NCBI GenBank assembly: GCA_033557835.1
Contig: JAWQRO010000151.1
Span: forward strand, 1 to 52,321
Reading direction: 5' to 3'
Length of the DNA: 52,321 bases
DNA from: Helochares maculicollis
Taxonomy: Eukaryota; Arthropoda; Insecta; Coleoptera; Hydrophilidae
The notes beneath the pieces were generated by a model. It searched no databases and was not told where the DNA came from. It worked only from the letters and a program-made list of their open reading frames with translations. The translations under genes and the position numbers were made by a program. How positions within the stretch are numbered: position 1 is the first letter of the stretch; the number at the start of each line of letters is the position of its first letter. This document shows positions 1 to 11,514 of this stretch, one piece after another.

Positions 1-382
1 CTACGTCGCCTGTGACGGCCGCCTGAGGGCGCCAAAATTACGAAAAACCGCCATTTTTTTCGCGATTTTCGACCGGTCGCCGATATCTCGGTTATCGTTG
101 GTTTTAGTGAGACCAGGCCAGATAAAACTACATAAACCAGCGGCACTCGAAACTAGCTTAGTAACATTTCGAATTGAGAGCCATCGACGCCACGGTGGAC
201 TAGCAATTAGGCAACGTCTCGCCATAATTTCAATGTAAACAGATAGTTATTAACCCTGAGATATTTGCGAACAAGCTACGTTCGTCTACGTCTGGTTAGG
301 TGGCGGAAACAATTGCAATCAATATGGCCTCTCGCGAAAATGCAGTTCCCTTATTAAATTCTCTGTAACTATTGAATTCCAG

Positions 383-496
383 ATGTTTTGGCCGACGAAT
401 GGAAGCCCCCGCCGCCCCCGGCTCAGCAGGAGCAAGATGGCGAATCCAGAGAAAACGACGACTACGACACGTACCACAGGATGTTTGCTGATCCAG
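383..496 (+). CDS. dpr: Possible phase 1-1 cassette exon of the dpr gene
   Basis: A 114-bp GC-rich block in AT-rich surroundings, preceded by ...attccag and followed by gtgtaa. In the frame that joins to the next exon (CCA G|TT) it is open and encodes 38 residues: Asp/Glu-rich, with a run of six prolines and an acidic-tyrosine stretch (DDYDTYHR). It has no Ig cysteine, so it is not the Ig1 domain. Its length is a multiple of three and both ends are phase 1, so it could be skipped or included without changing frame. It may be an alternatively spliced linker between Ig1 and Ig2. The donor (CAG|gtgtaa) is weak, and no transcript evidence is available here. Confidence 0.45.
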
Positions 497-2055
497 GTGT
501 AATTAAATACATACCCAAATAATCTAACAGACTAACTAACTATCCGATTGTTTTCACATTAATCTCGCTGTACTAACGCCGTCTTGACTTTCCGCTGCTG
601 CCGCTGTCGCCTATCTAAAATCACATATCAAATGCTCGTTCGCAAAGCACCTTCCGCTTATCAAAATCTAACTGGAGTTTACTTTTTGTTTGCAGTTCCC
701 ACCGCTGAAATTTTGGGCGGCCCCGATTTGCACGTCGACAAAGGGAGCACCATAAACCTGACGTGTTCTATCAAGTTCAGCCCTGAGCCCCCTGCGTACA
801 TCTTTTGGTACCACAAAGACGACGTAAGTAGCATTTTCTTACCGGGTGTCTCGACGCATTTCTCATTCGGATCATCCTGGGAGGGGTTCGCTCACATCCT
901 TTTTCTGTGTTACGATCATCTCCATTTTATCACAGTCTAATTTGTGTTTACATTAAAGTTTGGACAAGATGGCAAAACCACACAAAAGACATCAGATTTG
1001 GGAGAACCGTTGCCACCAGAGGTGAATATCCTCTTGCATGCGATCACAAATGCCGTTTGTGAAAATGAGTGTTGTTCGGGACGTGACTGGTCGATGTTAG
1101 CATGTTTGTGTCCTCTGTAAACCAATTGGAAATCGTCGAATACAAGCGCAAAACTGAACCAAAATTCTTTTTTTTTGCTTTTGACAATCTAAAGAGGCAG
1201 GGTTGCTAAGGGTAGCTTTTGAATTACAGGTTATCAGCTATGACTCCTCTCGCGGCGGGGTCAGCGTCATTACGGAGAAGGGCGACACTACCACCAGTTT
1301 CCTTTTGATCCAAAATGCTGATGTGGTGGATTCCGGAAAGTATTCGTGCAGTCCCTCGAATGCGGATGTTGCCAGTGTTAGAGTTCATGTTTTGAATGGT
1401 AAGTTTGGTCGGGCTGCTCCAGCGATTGCCCCAGGATAGTATAAGCAATTGTTTATTTTGCAGGCTTTTAAAAACACTGATAAGATTCTTACGAGCCGAA
1501 CGCAAAAAGCCATAAATAGCCGATCTTGGCGGCGCAGCGAATCTGCACGCAACGAACGCGTGCAGAGCTTGCAGGCTAAAAACGCGCGCTGTGCTTGCAG
1601 GCCAATATCGCGCGCTAAGCCTGCGCGCTTAGAATGTGTGCTTAGCCTGCACGCTAGAGTGCGTCTTAAGATTGCGCACCAATTCCATACGTTAACACCA
1701 CACATTTATGTTTAAAAACAAATACGTGCGTTAACACGCTGCACTTTCCTAGCGCGTAGGTGCGTAGTATAAACTAGGCTATTTGTGGGTTAGGCAGTCA
1801 AAATTACAATGTTATGGCGGTTTTCCTTGGCGTGTTTTCATGCGCAATTTTAGGGTGTAAAGAATGAAAAATGAAAGAAAATGATCAACCATTTTATTTT
1901 TTCTAGGTGAACACCCAGCAGCTATGCAAACTGGCTCAGCCACTATGTCAGTAAACGCATTGCAAATGCTCATTGTTATCGTCGCAGAAACATTGTACTG
2001 GTACTTCAACACAAGACTGGCGCTTGATAGCAACAACAATGTAGAGATCAGGTAG
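383..2055 (+). CDS. dpr: Dpr-family immunoglobulin cell-surface protein, 3' part (spliced; Ig1 off window)
   Basis: Spliced gene on the plus strand. Confident coding exons are 696-823, 1230-1398 and 1907-2055, with a possible extra exon at 383-496. Phases join cleanly (G|TT = Val; 0/0; G|GT = Gly) with GT/AG at every junction. The joined reading runs PTAEILGGPDLHVDKGSTIN, then the Ig cysteine in NLTC, the core WYHKDD, GGVSVITEKGDTTTSFLLIQ, and the second cysteine in DSGKYSC. This is the hallmark second Ig domain of insect Dpr (defective proboscis extension response) proteins, ending in the family's NGEHPAAMQTG. Dpr proteins pair with DIP proteins in neuronal and synaptic recognition. The signal peptide and first Ig domain must lie left of position 1. 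The sequence looks closest to the dpr6/8/10-type members, but I cannot assign a paralogue. Family is very likely; the exact member is unknown. Confidence 0.9.
696..823 (+). CDS. dpr: dpr exon: first half of Ig2 domain
   Basis: The acceptor is a T-rich tract ending tttgcag|TT; the donor is GAC|gtaagt. The exon encodes VPTAEILGGPDLHVDKG, then the first Ig cysteine (NLTC), SPEPPAYIFWY and HKDD. The GGPDL...STINLTC...SPEPP pattern is characteristic of Dpr second Ig domains. NLT is a potential N-glycosylation site overlapping the cysteine strand. It ends in phase 0 and joins directly to the exon at 1230. Confidence 0.92.
1230..1398 (+). CDS. dpr: dpr exon: second half of Ig2 domain
   Basis: The acceptor is gaattacag|GTT; the donor is AATG|gtaagt. 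It encodes VISYDSSRGGVSVITEKG, TTTSFLLIQNADVVDSG, the second Ig cysteine in KYSC, and PSNADVASVRVHVLNG. The YDS.RGGVSVITEKGD and SNADVASVRVHVLNGEHP strings are nearly invariant in insect Dpr proteins. The downstream intron (1399-1906) carries a GC-rich degenerate repeat. Confidence 0.93.
1530..1760. repeat. GC-rich degenerate repeat in the last dpr intron
   Basis: Degenerate units rich in gcgcgct, ttgcagg and cttagcctgc recur over about 230 bp. Several can fold, for example ctaag...cttag around cctgcgcg near 1617-1631. Composition contrasts sharply with the AT-rich flanks. Open frames here on both strands are by-products of the repeat. Confidence 0.5.
1907..2055 (+). CDS. dpr: dpr terminal exon: hydrophobic C-terminus and stop
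   Basis: The acceptor is ttttttctag|GT. It encodes GEHPAAMQTGSATMSVN, then a hydrophobic stretch (ALQMLIVIVAETLYWYF), then a 15-residue hydrophilic end finishing in VEIR before TAG at 2053-2055. The hydrophobic segment fits a membrane anchor, either transmembrane or a GPI-attachment signal as seen in this family. The hydrophilic tail slightly favours a single-pass segment. Beyond GEHP..MQTG the sequence is not one I recognise, as expected because Dpr C-termini vary. Confidence 0.87.
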
Positions 2056-2201
2056 CCGCTTTCTGGACAGGACCGCAGAGGGCATTTGAAAATTCAACAG
2101 TAATGGTCGTGAAAGTGTTGACTAACAAAGATAAAGAACTGAGCGACTTTTTACGAATTAAACGACTCGTTTATTAAATTGTCTAAATGTAAATCAATGT
2201 A

Positions 2202-2207
2202 AATAAA
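2202..2207 (+). terminator. Candidate polyadenylation signal of the dpr gene
   Basis: AATAAA lies about 147 bp after the dpr stop, with no closer copy, and T-rich sequence follows. Position and sequence fit a 3'-end signal. No transcript data are available. Confidence 0.5.
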
Positions 2208-2219
2208 AATACGAAGAAA

Positions 2220-3150
2220 AACATTTTTGATTGCAAAGTGAGTCGGGCGGCTTAAGTGCTATTGGCGGCAATACGCGAAATAATATGAAACTCTCCAAGT
2301 AATTACTCTTTATTGCTTCAAGATTAAAAGTATACATTTTTTACTCGTCGCATTGTAACATTTCAGCAACGTTACTTTATGAGAATATTTTTTGGAAAAA
2401 AGTTGGTATTTGAAACTAATGTCGATGCTTTTCAAAAAAGTTGTACGCTGATACTCATAAATAGAAATGAAGACACAGTTTCCATTCCAAGTCAACTGAA
2501 TTGCCTCTCTCCGAAACGTGGCTGCTTAGATGCTAGTTTGTAGTGAGAGAGGTGCGAAGTTCGAATCTCTGTAATCCTTCATGTACTCTTTTCATATCTA
2601 TTTATCATTGCTTTGTACTGACTTTGAAAAGCAACACTTAAAGTAAACTTGCTGAAAAACCAGTTGGGTAAAAACGCCAAGGCCCTTGTGATAGTATGAG
2701 GCGACACATTGGCTCCAAATATATGTACGTTATTACCAAGAGGTAATCTCCAGAGGTCTGCATAGTATCTTGAAAAGATACTGCGTGAGTATACAATACT
2801 AATATTTAGGAAATGATATACTGTATGTATTTACTTACCTATTACATGTTTAAATATAATATCGTATATATCGTAATATATATGTTAATAATGTCTTTTT
2901 TCCCAGATATATATTTGTAAATGTATGGTAAATGTTGATTGCACTTAAAATGTTATCTAATGTTTTATTCGTTTAACAAGACAGTCGGTGTATAGCGAGC
3001 CAAGATATAACTGCGTGAAGCTTACAGACATGGCGTTTTTACCCACCCTTCATATTAAACTGTTCATGTATATTTATGTGTTGCAAAATATTTTGCGCCG
3101 CTGCAAAATAAACAACCAATATAACCGTTGACTGGCTGGGTAAAAAAATG
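2220..3150. other. AT-rich intergenic sequence, no gene seen
   Basis: Downstream of the dpr polyadenylation signal. No exon-like segment, RNA gene or clear element was recognised. A motif resembling a Pol III B box (gttcgaatctc) near 2550 lacks a matching T-stem. Confidence 0.6.
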
Positions 3151-5010
3151 TAAGAGTGTGAGAGATGTAAAATGTAACATTACATGTAATATTATCGTCT
3201 TGAAGTCATGGCCGGAATGTAAAAATATCTTGATGTAAAGTTGTCTCGGTATAAAATTGCTGTTGGAATGTTAGACTTGCTATTGGAATATAAAATAATC
3301 GTAAGCCTGTGAAAATACTGTGGAAATGTACAGTCAAATGTAAAATTATGGCATTAATATACGAGGGTAAAAATTACTGAACTGTGGAATAAGCTATAAA
3401 TCGGTATGTAAAACTGCTATTGTATGATAACATAAGTAAGAGATTGCTAAGTTTATTTACAAATGTATACTAGAAAACTACCATCATGTTGCAATAATCC
3501 TAAGTTACTGGCTGGGTATAAAATGACTATAAGGATGCAAAATGTAAATTTTCTGCTTTGAGGTTAAATTACTATCCAGATGTAATAGTATTATTCAGAT
3601 GTAATGTAACTATTCAGATGAAAAATTGCTATTGAAATAAAAATACGCTATTCTGCGCTACGCTATTATTATTCAGATGATAAAATTATAGCTGGGGTAC
3701 AAAATAGCTATTCAGGCGCAAAATTGTCATTCAAATGTAAAATTACGATTCAGTTGCAAAATTACTATTAAAATGTAATAGTATTATTCAAATCTAAAAT
3801 AACTATTCGGATGCAAAATTACTGTGCAGGTGCAAAATTATCATTTGAGTGCAAAATTACTATTCAGATGTACTACTGCTATTCAGATATACTACTATTA
3901 TTCAGATGTAAAATTACTATTCAGTTGAAAAATTACTATTCAGTTGAAAAAATGCCATTCTTGTCAAAAACTACTTTTCATGTGAAAAAATTACAACTGG
4001 GGTACAAAATTACGATTCAGGCGCAAAATTGTCCTTCAAATGTAAAATTACTAGTCAGTTGCAAAATTACTATTAAAATGTAATAGTATTATTCAAATCT
4101 AAAATAACTATTGGGATGCAAAATTACTGTGCAGGTGCAAAATTATCATTCAAGTGCAAAATTACTATTCAGATGTAAAATTACTATTCAGTTGAAAAAT
4201 TATTATTCAGTTGAAAAATTACTATTCAGTTGAAAAATTACTATTCAGTTGAAAAATTGCCATTCTTGTCAAAAAATACTTTTCAGGTGGAAAAATTACA
4301 ACTGGGATACAAAATTACGATCCAAGCGCAAAATTGTCATTCAAATGTAAAATTACTAGTCAGTTGCAAAACTACCACTCAGGTGTAAACTTACCATTCA
4401 GATGTAATAGTATTATTCAGCTGTAAAATTACTATTCGGGTGCAAAATTACCATTCAGGTGCAAAATTACTATTCAGATGTAACATTATTACTCAGATGT
4501 AAAATTACTACTCAATTGAAAAATTGCTATTCAGTTGAAAATTGCCTTTCTTGTGAAATAATACTTCTCAGATGAAAAAAATTACAACTGGGATAAAAAA
4601 TTACTATTCAGGTGCAAAGTTGTCATTCGAATGTAAAATTACTATTCAGGCGCAAAAGTGTCATTCATATGTAAAATTACAATTCAGGTGCAAAACTACC
4701 ACTCAGGGGTAAGCTTACCTTTCAGATTTGGTAGTGTTAGTTAGATTTAAAATTACTATTCAGGTGCAAAATTACCATTCGGGTGCAAAATTACTATTCA
4801 GATGTAATATAATTGGTGATGTAAAATTACTATCCAATTGAAAATTTGATTTTCAGTTGTAAAATTGTCTTTCTTGTGATACAATACTTCTCAGATGACA
4901 AAATTGCAACTGAGATGCAAAATCGCTATTCAAATGTAAAATTACCCTTCATGTGAAAAATTACCATTCAGATGCAAAAATTACCATTAGGTGAAAAATG
5001 ACTATGCCGA
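3150..5010. repeat. Tandem array of a degenerate ~19-bp unit (atgtaaaattactattcag type)
   Basis: The core unit is about 19 bp: (a/g)tg(t/c)aaaattac plus a variable centre and (t)tca(g). It is sparse from 3150 and dense from about 3540 to 4990. A higher-order period is visible: the segment starting tgtc(a/c)ttcaaatgtaaaatta recurs at 3725, 4030 and 4335, 305 bp apart each time (about 16 basic units), with a looser copy at 4621. Scattered frames such as the 90-codon one at 3811 come from the unit and are not genes. Confidence 0.92.
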
Positions 5011-6675
5011 TGTATTATATCTTTGCATATAAGATGTCCGATTTGACTCACAAATTTAGTTTGATTGACAACAAACAAGAAGTAATTCTATAAATGATAG
5101 TTTGTGCTTATACTATCAGTATAGTTTTGGCATCATAAGTAACTTGCTTATGTTGGCAGCGGAGAGGAGGCAGGGGACGAAACAAAAAGATAGTCAAAGG
5201 CGTTTTGGCACCTTTTAGAGTATTGCAAGTTTTTACTTTCAAAGTAAAACCCAAAGCCTGAAATAAGTAGTAGTCGATTATGCTAGGACGGGGAAATACG
5301 GTGGGTGATCGAAAATTTCAAATTCAGTTCCTGTAATTTGACCAAAGGTTTTAAGCGCCATTTGGCTGGGTAAAAAACTGATGTCTCTCTATTGATTAAT
5401 GTGGACTTTATTGATATTGTGTTCAATTCATTGCAGTGCACATCCTATACAATCCATTGGCCAGATTTCAGAAAGCTGTTGTAAATAAAGCCACTAATGT
5501 GCAAGAAGACAAACACCATTAACTTTTTTTGGTTAATAGTATGCCCGAGACAGTGTTTCGGTACTTCATCTTTATCAAGCGATTGTGCAGAGCCTGTGCA
5601 ATAGATATAGTTTTCACTATACATGATGGTGCAATGTAAAAATGATCATCTGACCGCAAATAATTGCGAACTACCAGGCAAGTTCCTTTTTAAGTATCGT
5701 TGACCTCATGCCGCACTCACCAATCTAGATTCTTTCAGCACCTTATTTGTGTAAAATAGTTCAACATTGTTTGAATCTGTAACAGTTTTCTACACTTTAT
5801 TATCCTGTTTAGTTACAGACCTTACAAGTGGCACATTTTCAAGGCTTAAATCGCCATAACGAAACTTCTTAAGCCCTCGATATACAGTTCGTTTATTGGT
5901 CTCACTTTACCCAAAAATTCCAGAGTAAGGAAATACCAGCAACGAATTTCTTATACCACTTACACTCAAAAATAGAACTAAATTTTTATATCATAGTTTT
6001 ACAAAAATTGCTCTTGTATAAAGAATTCTAAATATAATCACAGATCAAAACTAGCAATTGAAGAAATGGCCTACTTTCATGAAAAATTAAAAATTCTCAA
6101 AATAGACAACCGATTGTCAAAGTCCCAACTTTAGGAAATCGGGCACTTCATATTTAATAGAACAATAAAATAGTTCAAAACCAGTACCTTAATGTAAAAA
6201 TTGTAGAAAAATTCAAAATAAATAGTAGATAAGAAATAATAAGAAATTATAGTCATTGGAATGTGATTTACTGTCGAGATTTGTAACTGTCTCGGATTAC
6301 TTTTAATCTTGGTGAAAATCTCAACTGGATAATAAAAGTATTGTGATACAGCTATCGATATATAAGATTGTATTCTCATGTATAATTCCATCAAAATCAA
6401 AGATACATATTGAAATAGGACGCATTAGCATCGACCTACCAAGTAAATATAAGCGTAAACAGAAATGGAAACATAGTATCCATGAATAGAACTGTCACTG
6501 AAAGGTGATATGACTCTTGAAACGATACTAAAATTCTATAAAAAAAACTCAACACTGAATAGTAAAATTACTTTCTGCCTATAAAATGCAAGTGGGAGGG
6601 GCGTTTCAAACAAAAAGCAAAATTCCTTGTAAGACACTAAATTCTATTGAAATTTAATGGTGTCAAACTATACTG
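5011..6675. other. AT-rich sequence between the two 19-bp arrays, no gene seen
   Basis: No conserved protein, splice pattern or RNA gene was recognised on either strand. A small motif, tggctgggtaaaaaa near 5362, also occurs near 3128 and, altered, near 3507. It may belong to the repeat that gave rise to the arrays. Confidence 0.55.
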
Positions 6676-7130
6676 TAATGTAAAATTACACTCAAATATG
6701 AAATTACACTCTGATATAAAATTACACTTTATTAGGCACTGAAATGTAAACGATTGAAATGTAAAATTACGACTAAAATGTAAAATTACGACTGGAATGT
6801 AAAAATACGGCTGAAATGTAAAATTATGACTGGAATGTAAAATTACGACTGAAATGTAAAATTACAACTGAAATGTAAAATTACAATTGAAATGTAAAAT
6901 TATGACTGAAATGTAAAATTACAATTGAAATGTAAAATTATGACTGAAATGTAAAATTACATTGGAATGTAAAATTACGTTGAAATTTAAAATTGCCCCT
7001 GAAATGTACTTACATTTGAAATATTATTACCGATGAAATATTAATGTCCCCTAAAATGTACTAATAGCAGAAATGTAAAATTTCGCTGAAATGAAAAATA
7101 GCGTCGAAATGTAAAATGAGCGCTCACATG
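6676..7130. repeat. Second array of the 19-bp family (gaaatgtaaaattacgact type)
   Basis: Units such as gaaatgtaaaattacaact and gaaatgtaaaattatgact repeat head-to-tail with an exact 19-bp step between about 6760 and 6960, and decay outward. They share the core atgtaaaattac with the array at 3.15-5.0 kb, so the two arrays are probably related by descent. Copies here are more uniform. Confidence 0.93.
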
Positions 7131-9795
7131 TATGCAAAACAAATGTAATTTACAACCCAATTAATGCCAAACCATATATTGTAAAGGAAACTCTACTTTC
7201 CGATGTAGCAGTACCGAAGTGTTCTTGAACAAATTGTTTTCTGTATAACTTGTCTACGAATGTGATAAATGTGTACAGTTGCGCCCGACGCTCTTTGCGT
7301 TTTAACCGTGATGTTATATTGTTAAATAAAGTGTAAATAATAAATAAAGATGGCGGCGAAGCTGCACTAATTATGTACATTTTGGTATAGGAACTTGAAT
7401 TGTAACCAATTTTTAAATGATGCAAGACGAAAGTGTTTTTTAGGTAAAGTATACCGAATTACAGTTCTTGTAATTGCCCGATGAAGACTCACAACAATAA
7501 GCTAAGCTGACGATTCCTGGAGGCAATTCTAGTGAATTAAGGACTTTCATTGTACCAATTTATATAAACTTGAACCAAAAAAGATATTTTTTAGCCTAAC
7601 CATACGTTTTTCATTCTATAGTTGTATTCATGTTATTCTTGTTGTAAATAATTGCTTAGATCACTGCTGATTTGAGGTGTGTACGCTGTTGATTTAGGTT
7701 CTGGAAGCGTCTAATTTACAACATACTTAAAAGGCACCGGCAGAGAAGTCATTTGTTTTAGTTTCGAAACAAAACTATTTTTTACTATACAAATTGAATA
7801 TTTAGCTTTCAGAGTTATTGAATAAACGCAAAGGAAAATATTTTATGAACTAGATGAAATTAGTGATAGGACCAGTTTCGTTTCGTTAGTTTGTTAAATT
7901 AAAATTTTATATACATATTATATATAAAGTATTTATTACATGTACTTGCAAAGTGTACTGCACGTGGAGCAGTGGCATCTATCGTTGAAAATTTGAATAA
8001 AGTTTTTGGAGAAACAGAGTTTATTCGGTTGATTTTTTGAAAATGTTGTTGATCGATGTTTGTACATACATATACATATACGTTTCCTGTGGCCCTCGAG
8101 TCCTATTTATGCCTCCGTACCCTTAGCAATCCCCTGATCGTCTTGACCCCCCCCCCTACCAAAATTCCAGTTGCCACACAAAATCCACTCACCTTGATTC
8201 CTCTTAGCTTGCCGGCGAGCTGCTTTTTTGTCGCTATTGTTATGTACGTCTTATATATTATTGCTTATTTATTTCTAAGCTGACAATCAAAATTCAAATT
8301 GAAGGTTATTTCTAAGAAAATTCTGTATTCGCCATATGGTCAACGGGACATTAACTTGCCAAAATCCAAAGATGTCAAACCTCGGAAACCTAACCTATCA
8401 AACAGCTCATACTCACACTTTTGAATCTCAAATCCCAACCTTTCATCTCCTAATCAAAATGTTTTCCACTTAACCTGAAATACAATCTGACAAACCCAAC
8501 TTAACGAAACCAATGGTAATCTAACATTGTTACTTGTGTATTTTTGTAAAAAAGTTCAATAAGCGCAACCTCTCACTGTTAGGGCCTACAGAGCGCTTTT
8601 ACACCTGAAATGCTCAAATTTTATTATCTCATTGTAATTAGAAGGTTAAGCTACTTTTCGTGTCAAATTGCTGTTAAATGACTGTAAATACTAATACTAT
8701 TTAAAGAAGTAATATTGAATACTTTAAATTGTCCTACACTTTGCATATGCATGTACCGCCAACCACTGAACGTATCAACTTTGTTTATATAAATATTTAA
8801 TTTAAGGAAGTTAGTGATGTAAAATTAGAATAATGTCCAATTTAAAAGAAACTATTAATGGGGAAGTAAATCAAAAATGTTCCGTTGCGTTTCCGGTTTA
8901 GTTACAAAGTACGTGATATTTAAGAATAAATTTTAATATATCGAATGTAAAATACTGTTACGCATAAGAACATAGCATTTTTGTAAATTTTAAACATAAA
9001 ATTCGATGTTTGAAGTAGCATGCAAAAAGAACAATATCTATTATTTGTATAACTGTGTTATAAAACCTAGAAAACCCGATAAAAAGGAAAATAAATATTA
9101 TAAACAAAATGTGTTGTACACTTTTACTGAAAATATATGTAATTATTTTTGAAATAATAAAAATTCTAAGTAGAAATGTGCGTATTTTTGTTAAGGAAGT
9201 AAAAATGCTGAAGCTTTTTGGCAAATTTTCTATTAGGGCGAGAGGCTGTTGCATGGATATGATTATGTACCTGGAAAGTTCATCGTTTTGCTTCTGTATT
9301 TTTGCTAGCTTAGTTTACAATGCTTTTTAAGCGCCATCTCTAGTCCATCCGTTTAAATTAAAATGCTACAGTGAGCTGCAAAATGGCTTGGATCGGGCTT
9401 ATATTTTATTCACCTTATTCGTAATGATATAGTTTGTGCCTCTGTTCACTAGAGGCGCTGCACACAAGCCTGATTTAATAATTTGATTTTTTTGTCACCA
9501 CAACAACTATAATATATAATTTATCGAGCGCATTTGGCTAAAAAATTATTTTAGTGTGACTTCTGGTACATCGGAACGTATTCTCTTTGCGGTGGCCTCG
9601 CTATCATCATTAAATAAATACACTTGTCTTCGTTTACATAAAGTTAAAACGTCAATGTCTAAATCATCTAAATCGTCTAAATACAATTAGAATGCGTTCG
9701 AAAACCAGTATCATCTCCATTTCCCTTGAAATATGAATGTTTATTGCAATTTCTGAAAAATACAGTTTTTGCATTATCACAGCTTCGCTTGGTTC
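7131..9795. other. AT-rich sequence, no gene seen
   Basis: Only short chance frames are present; none has a recognisable domain or flanking splice signals that join to anything. A 9-bp C run lies near 8149. Nothing else was supported. Confidence 0.55.
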
Positions 9796-9799
9796 AGAA

Positions 9800-10330
9800 T
9801 TTTTATGCTTTTTACATTCCCGTATTACTATACGACGTATAGTAAAGGGAAGATATAGGTATCATGAAAAAATTCGACCTCGAGATTTTGACGGATCTCC
9901 ACGTTTTGAGTGCCCCTGAATCCATTTTGACCATATCTGGCATGTTGTCTGTGTGTGTATGTAAACACGTTTGAGGTGGAGCGATGAAATTTGGCATGCG
10001 ACTATTATCGCAAAAATTGTATCAACTTTTGAGGTATGTAAGATCACCGGAAGTATCCGTTTACCTACACAGTTTTGAAATTTTTTCAAGTAAAGTAGTC
10101 TTTGAAATTAAGCTACCACATTGAAATTTCGTGCACACCTTTATTGTCACAAAAAACTCACAGATACAAAGTTTTACTATGTTCGGGGCACCGGGTGTGC
10201 TATTTATACCATTTTAAAAATTCCAATTTTAGTAGACTTTGGAATAAAATTTTTTACAAAAATGCTAAGCACGGAAAATGTAGCAATAACAAATAGTTCC
10301 GGGTAAATTTGAAAACCGGAAGTGAGATTT
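9800..10330 (+). mobile_element. Dispersed repeat family, copy A
   Basis: This segment matches other places in the window: 38360-38650 (same strand), 29690-30000 and 42560-42850 (opposite strand), and part of 10740-10890. Shared landmarks in order are ttttacattcccgtattac, ccacgttttgagtgc, tggcatgttgtctgtg followed by tgtatgtaaacac, gaagtatccgtttacc, and ttttcaagtaaagtagtc. It has no long reading frame. It is probably a non-coding or internally deleted transposon; its class is unknown. Confidence 0.7.
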
Positions 10331-10716
10331 TATCGTCATAAATTTAATTTTTTAGTTATGAATTTATGTTCTTAACTGGATCCCCTTGTTATGAACTCAC
10401 ATTTTAAAATTCAAGACTTAGCAAAGGGACAAGCGTTCCGTATTGTAGACTACTACTAAATACTAGAGTATTTATATTTTTAAACACAAAGTTTTGTACA
10501 TTACATCAAGAAATATTACTAATATTCCAATGATTTATATGTACAGAAAAAGAATTGAATATTCCTTATGAATATATTAATGTGTTGAAGATAGACATTG
10601 ACCTTAGTGTTAATTATGAATATTAAAACTTTTGCTGTAAGTTTTGAAGCGCATGTAAGTGATTGTAGTTTTATTATTATTAATCGCAGGTACTCTTATG
10701 TCGTACATATATTTAT

Positions 10717-10890
10717 GCGGAAATGTTGAGTGGACACACTCCAGATTTTTACATTCGCGTATACAGACAAAGTATAGTGCAAAAAAGTGTTGCGACTATA
10801 TAAAAGTGCGCTCTCAAGAGTTTGATTTTCACGTTTTGAAAGTCTCTGACTTCATTTTGAGCATTTTTAACATATCATGTGTACGAAAAA
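10717..10890 (+). repeat. Hairpin motif plus partial copy D of the dispersed repeat
   Basis: Starts with gcggaaatgttgagtggaca and cactccagattttt, in which gagtg and cactc form a small stem. The same motif occurs at 13389-13423 and 41482-41518. It runs into tttttacattcgcgtatac and ttttcacgttttgaaag, which resemble the start of the dispersed family copies at 9.8 and 38.36 kb. Confidence 0.5.
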
Positions 10891-10899
10891 TCTTGACCC

Positions 10900-11514
10900 A
10901 TTAATGTTGGTAATTAAGGTGTCTTCCACAATATTTTTATTATTTCCCAGGATCAAGGAATGGCAAGTTTTAAAACGTATGCCTTCAAGTGCCTGAATGT
11001 AAAAATGGAAAGTGATCGTTTTTAACCTTTTCGGTGCTCTGCGCGGGTTTACTCGTCATAATGTTTTCCGTCTATTACGCTCAAGACGAGTTTACTTTAC
11101 TGGTCGAACTATTCCGTATCTAGTACGCTCAAGAGGAATTCACTCGCATATACTTTTTATATACAACAAGCGCGACGATTATATTACTTGTACGCGCCTG
11201 TCTCGTCGTTTATACACTAACCGGGGTATAGGGTGCATTATTTATTCTTATATTTCATTTCAAAATTGATCATATACACCAAATATTACACTGATGCCAA
11301 ATTAGTTTGAAATTCTAGCAAAGACTGACAGCAAAGAAAATGTCTTCAAGAATGAATCTTTGTCAGAAGACAAGCTAGTATTCAAGAATCTTAGAGAAAT
11401 GTTTCAAACGATTCGAATACTAAATACAATTATAATATTGCCTAAACTGTTTACAAAAAAGAGAAAATAAATAATTAAAATGTACAGCTATTGGAGGCTT
11501 TCTTCCACACATGG
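10900..11514. other. Non-coding stretch with a weak two-copy repeat
   Basis: Around 11066 and 11112 the string ttccgt..(c)ta..tacgctcaaga is repeated 46 bp apart. Otherwise no gene or element was recognised. Confidence 0.4.

Noticed and set aside
1..225. Minus-strand 74-codon frame at the left edge
   Set aside because: No domain, no splice context, and the confirmed gene here is on the other strand.
2535..2575. tRNA-like B box (gttcgaatctc)
   Set aside because: The bases before it cannot pair as a T-stem and there is no acceptor stem or A box at the right distance.
3100..7130. CRISPR-like array (regular repeats with variable centres)
   Set aside because: The 19-bp units have no constant repeat/unique spacer division and lie in insect nuclear DNA.
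10719..10763. Hairpin plus T-run as a bacterial-type terminator
   Set aside because: The window is eukaryotic; recurrence at three sites fits a dispersed repeat better.
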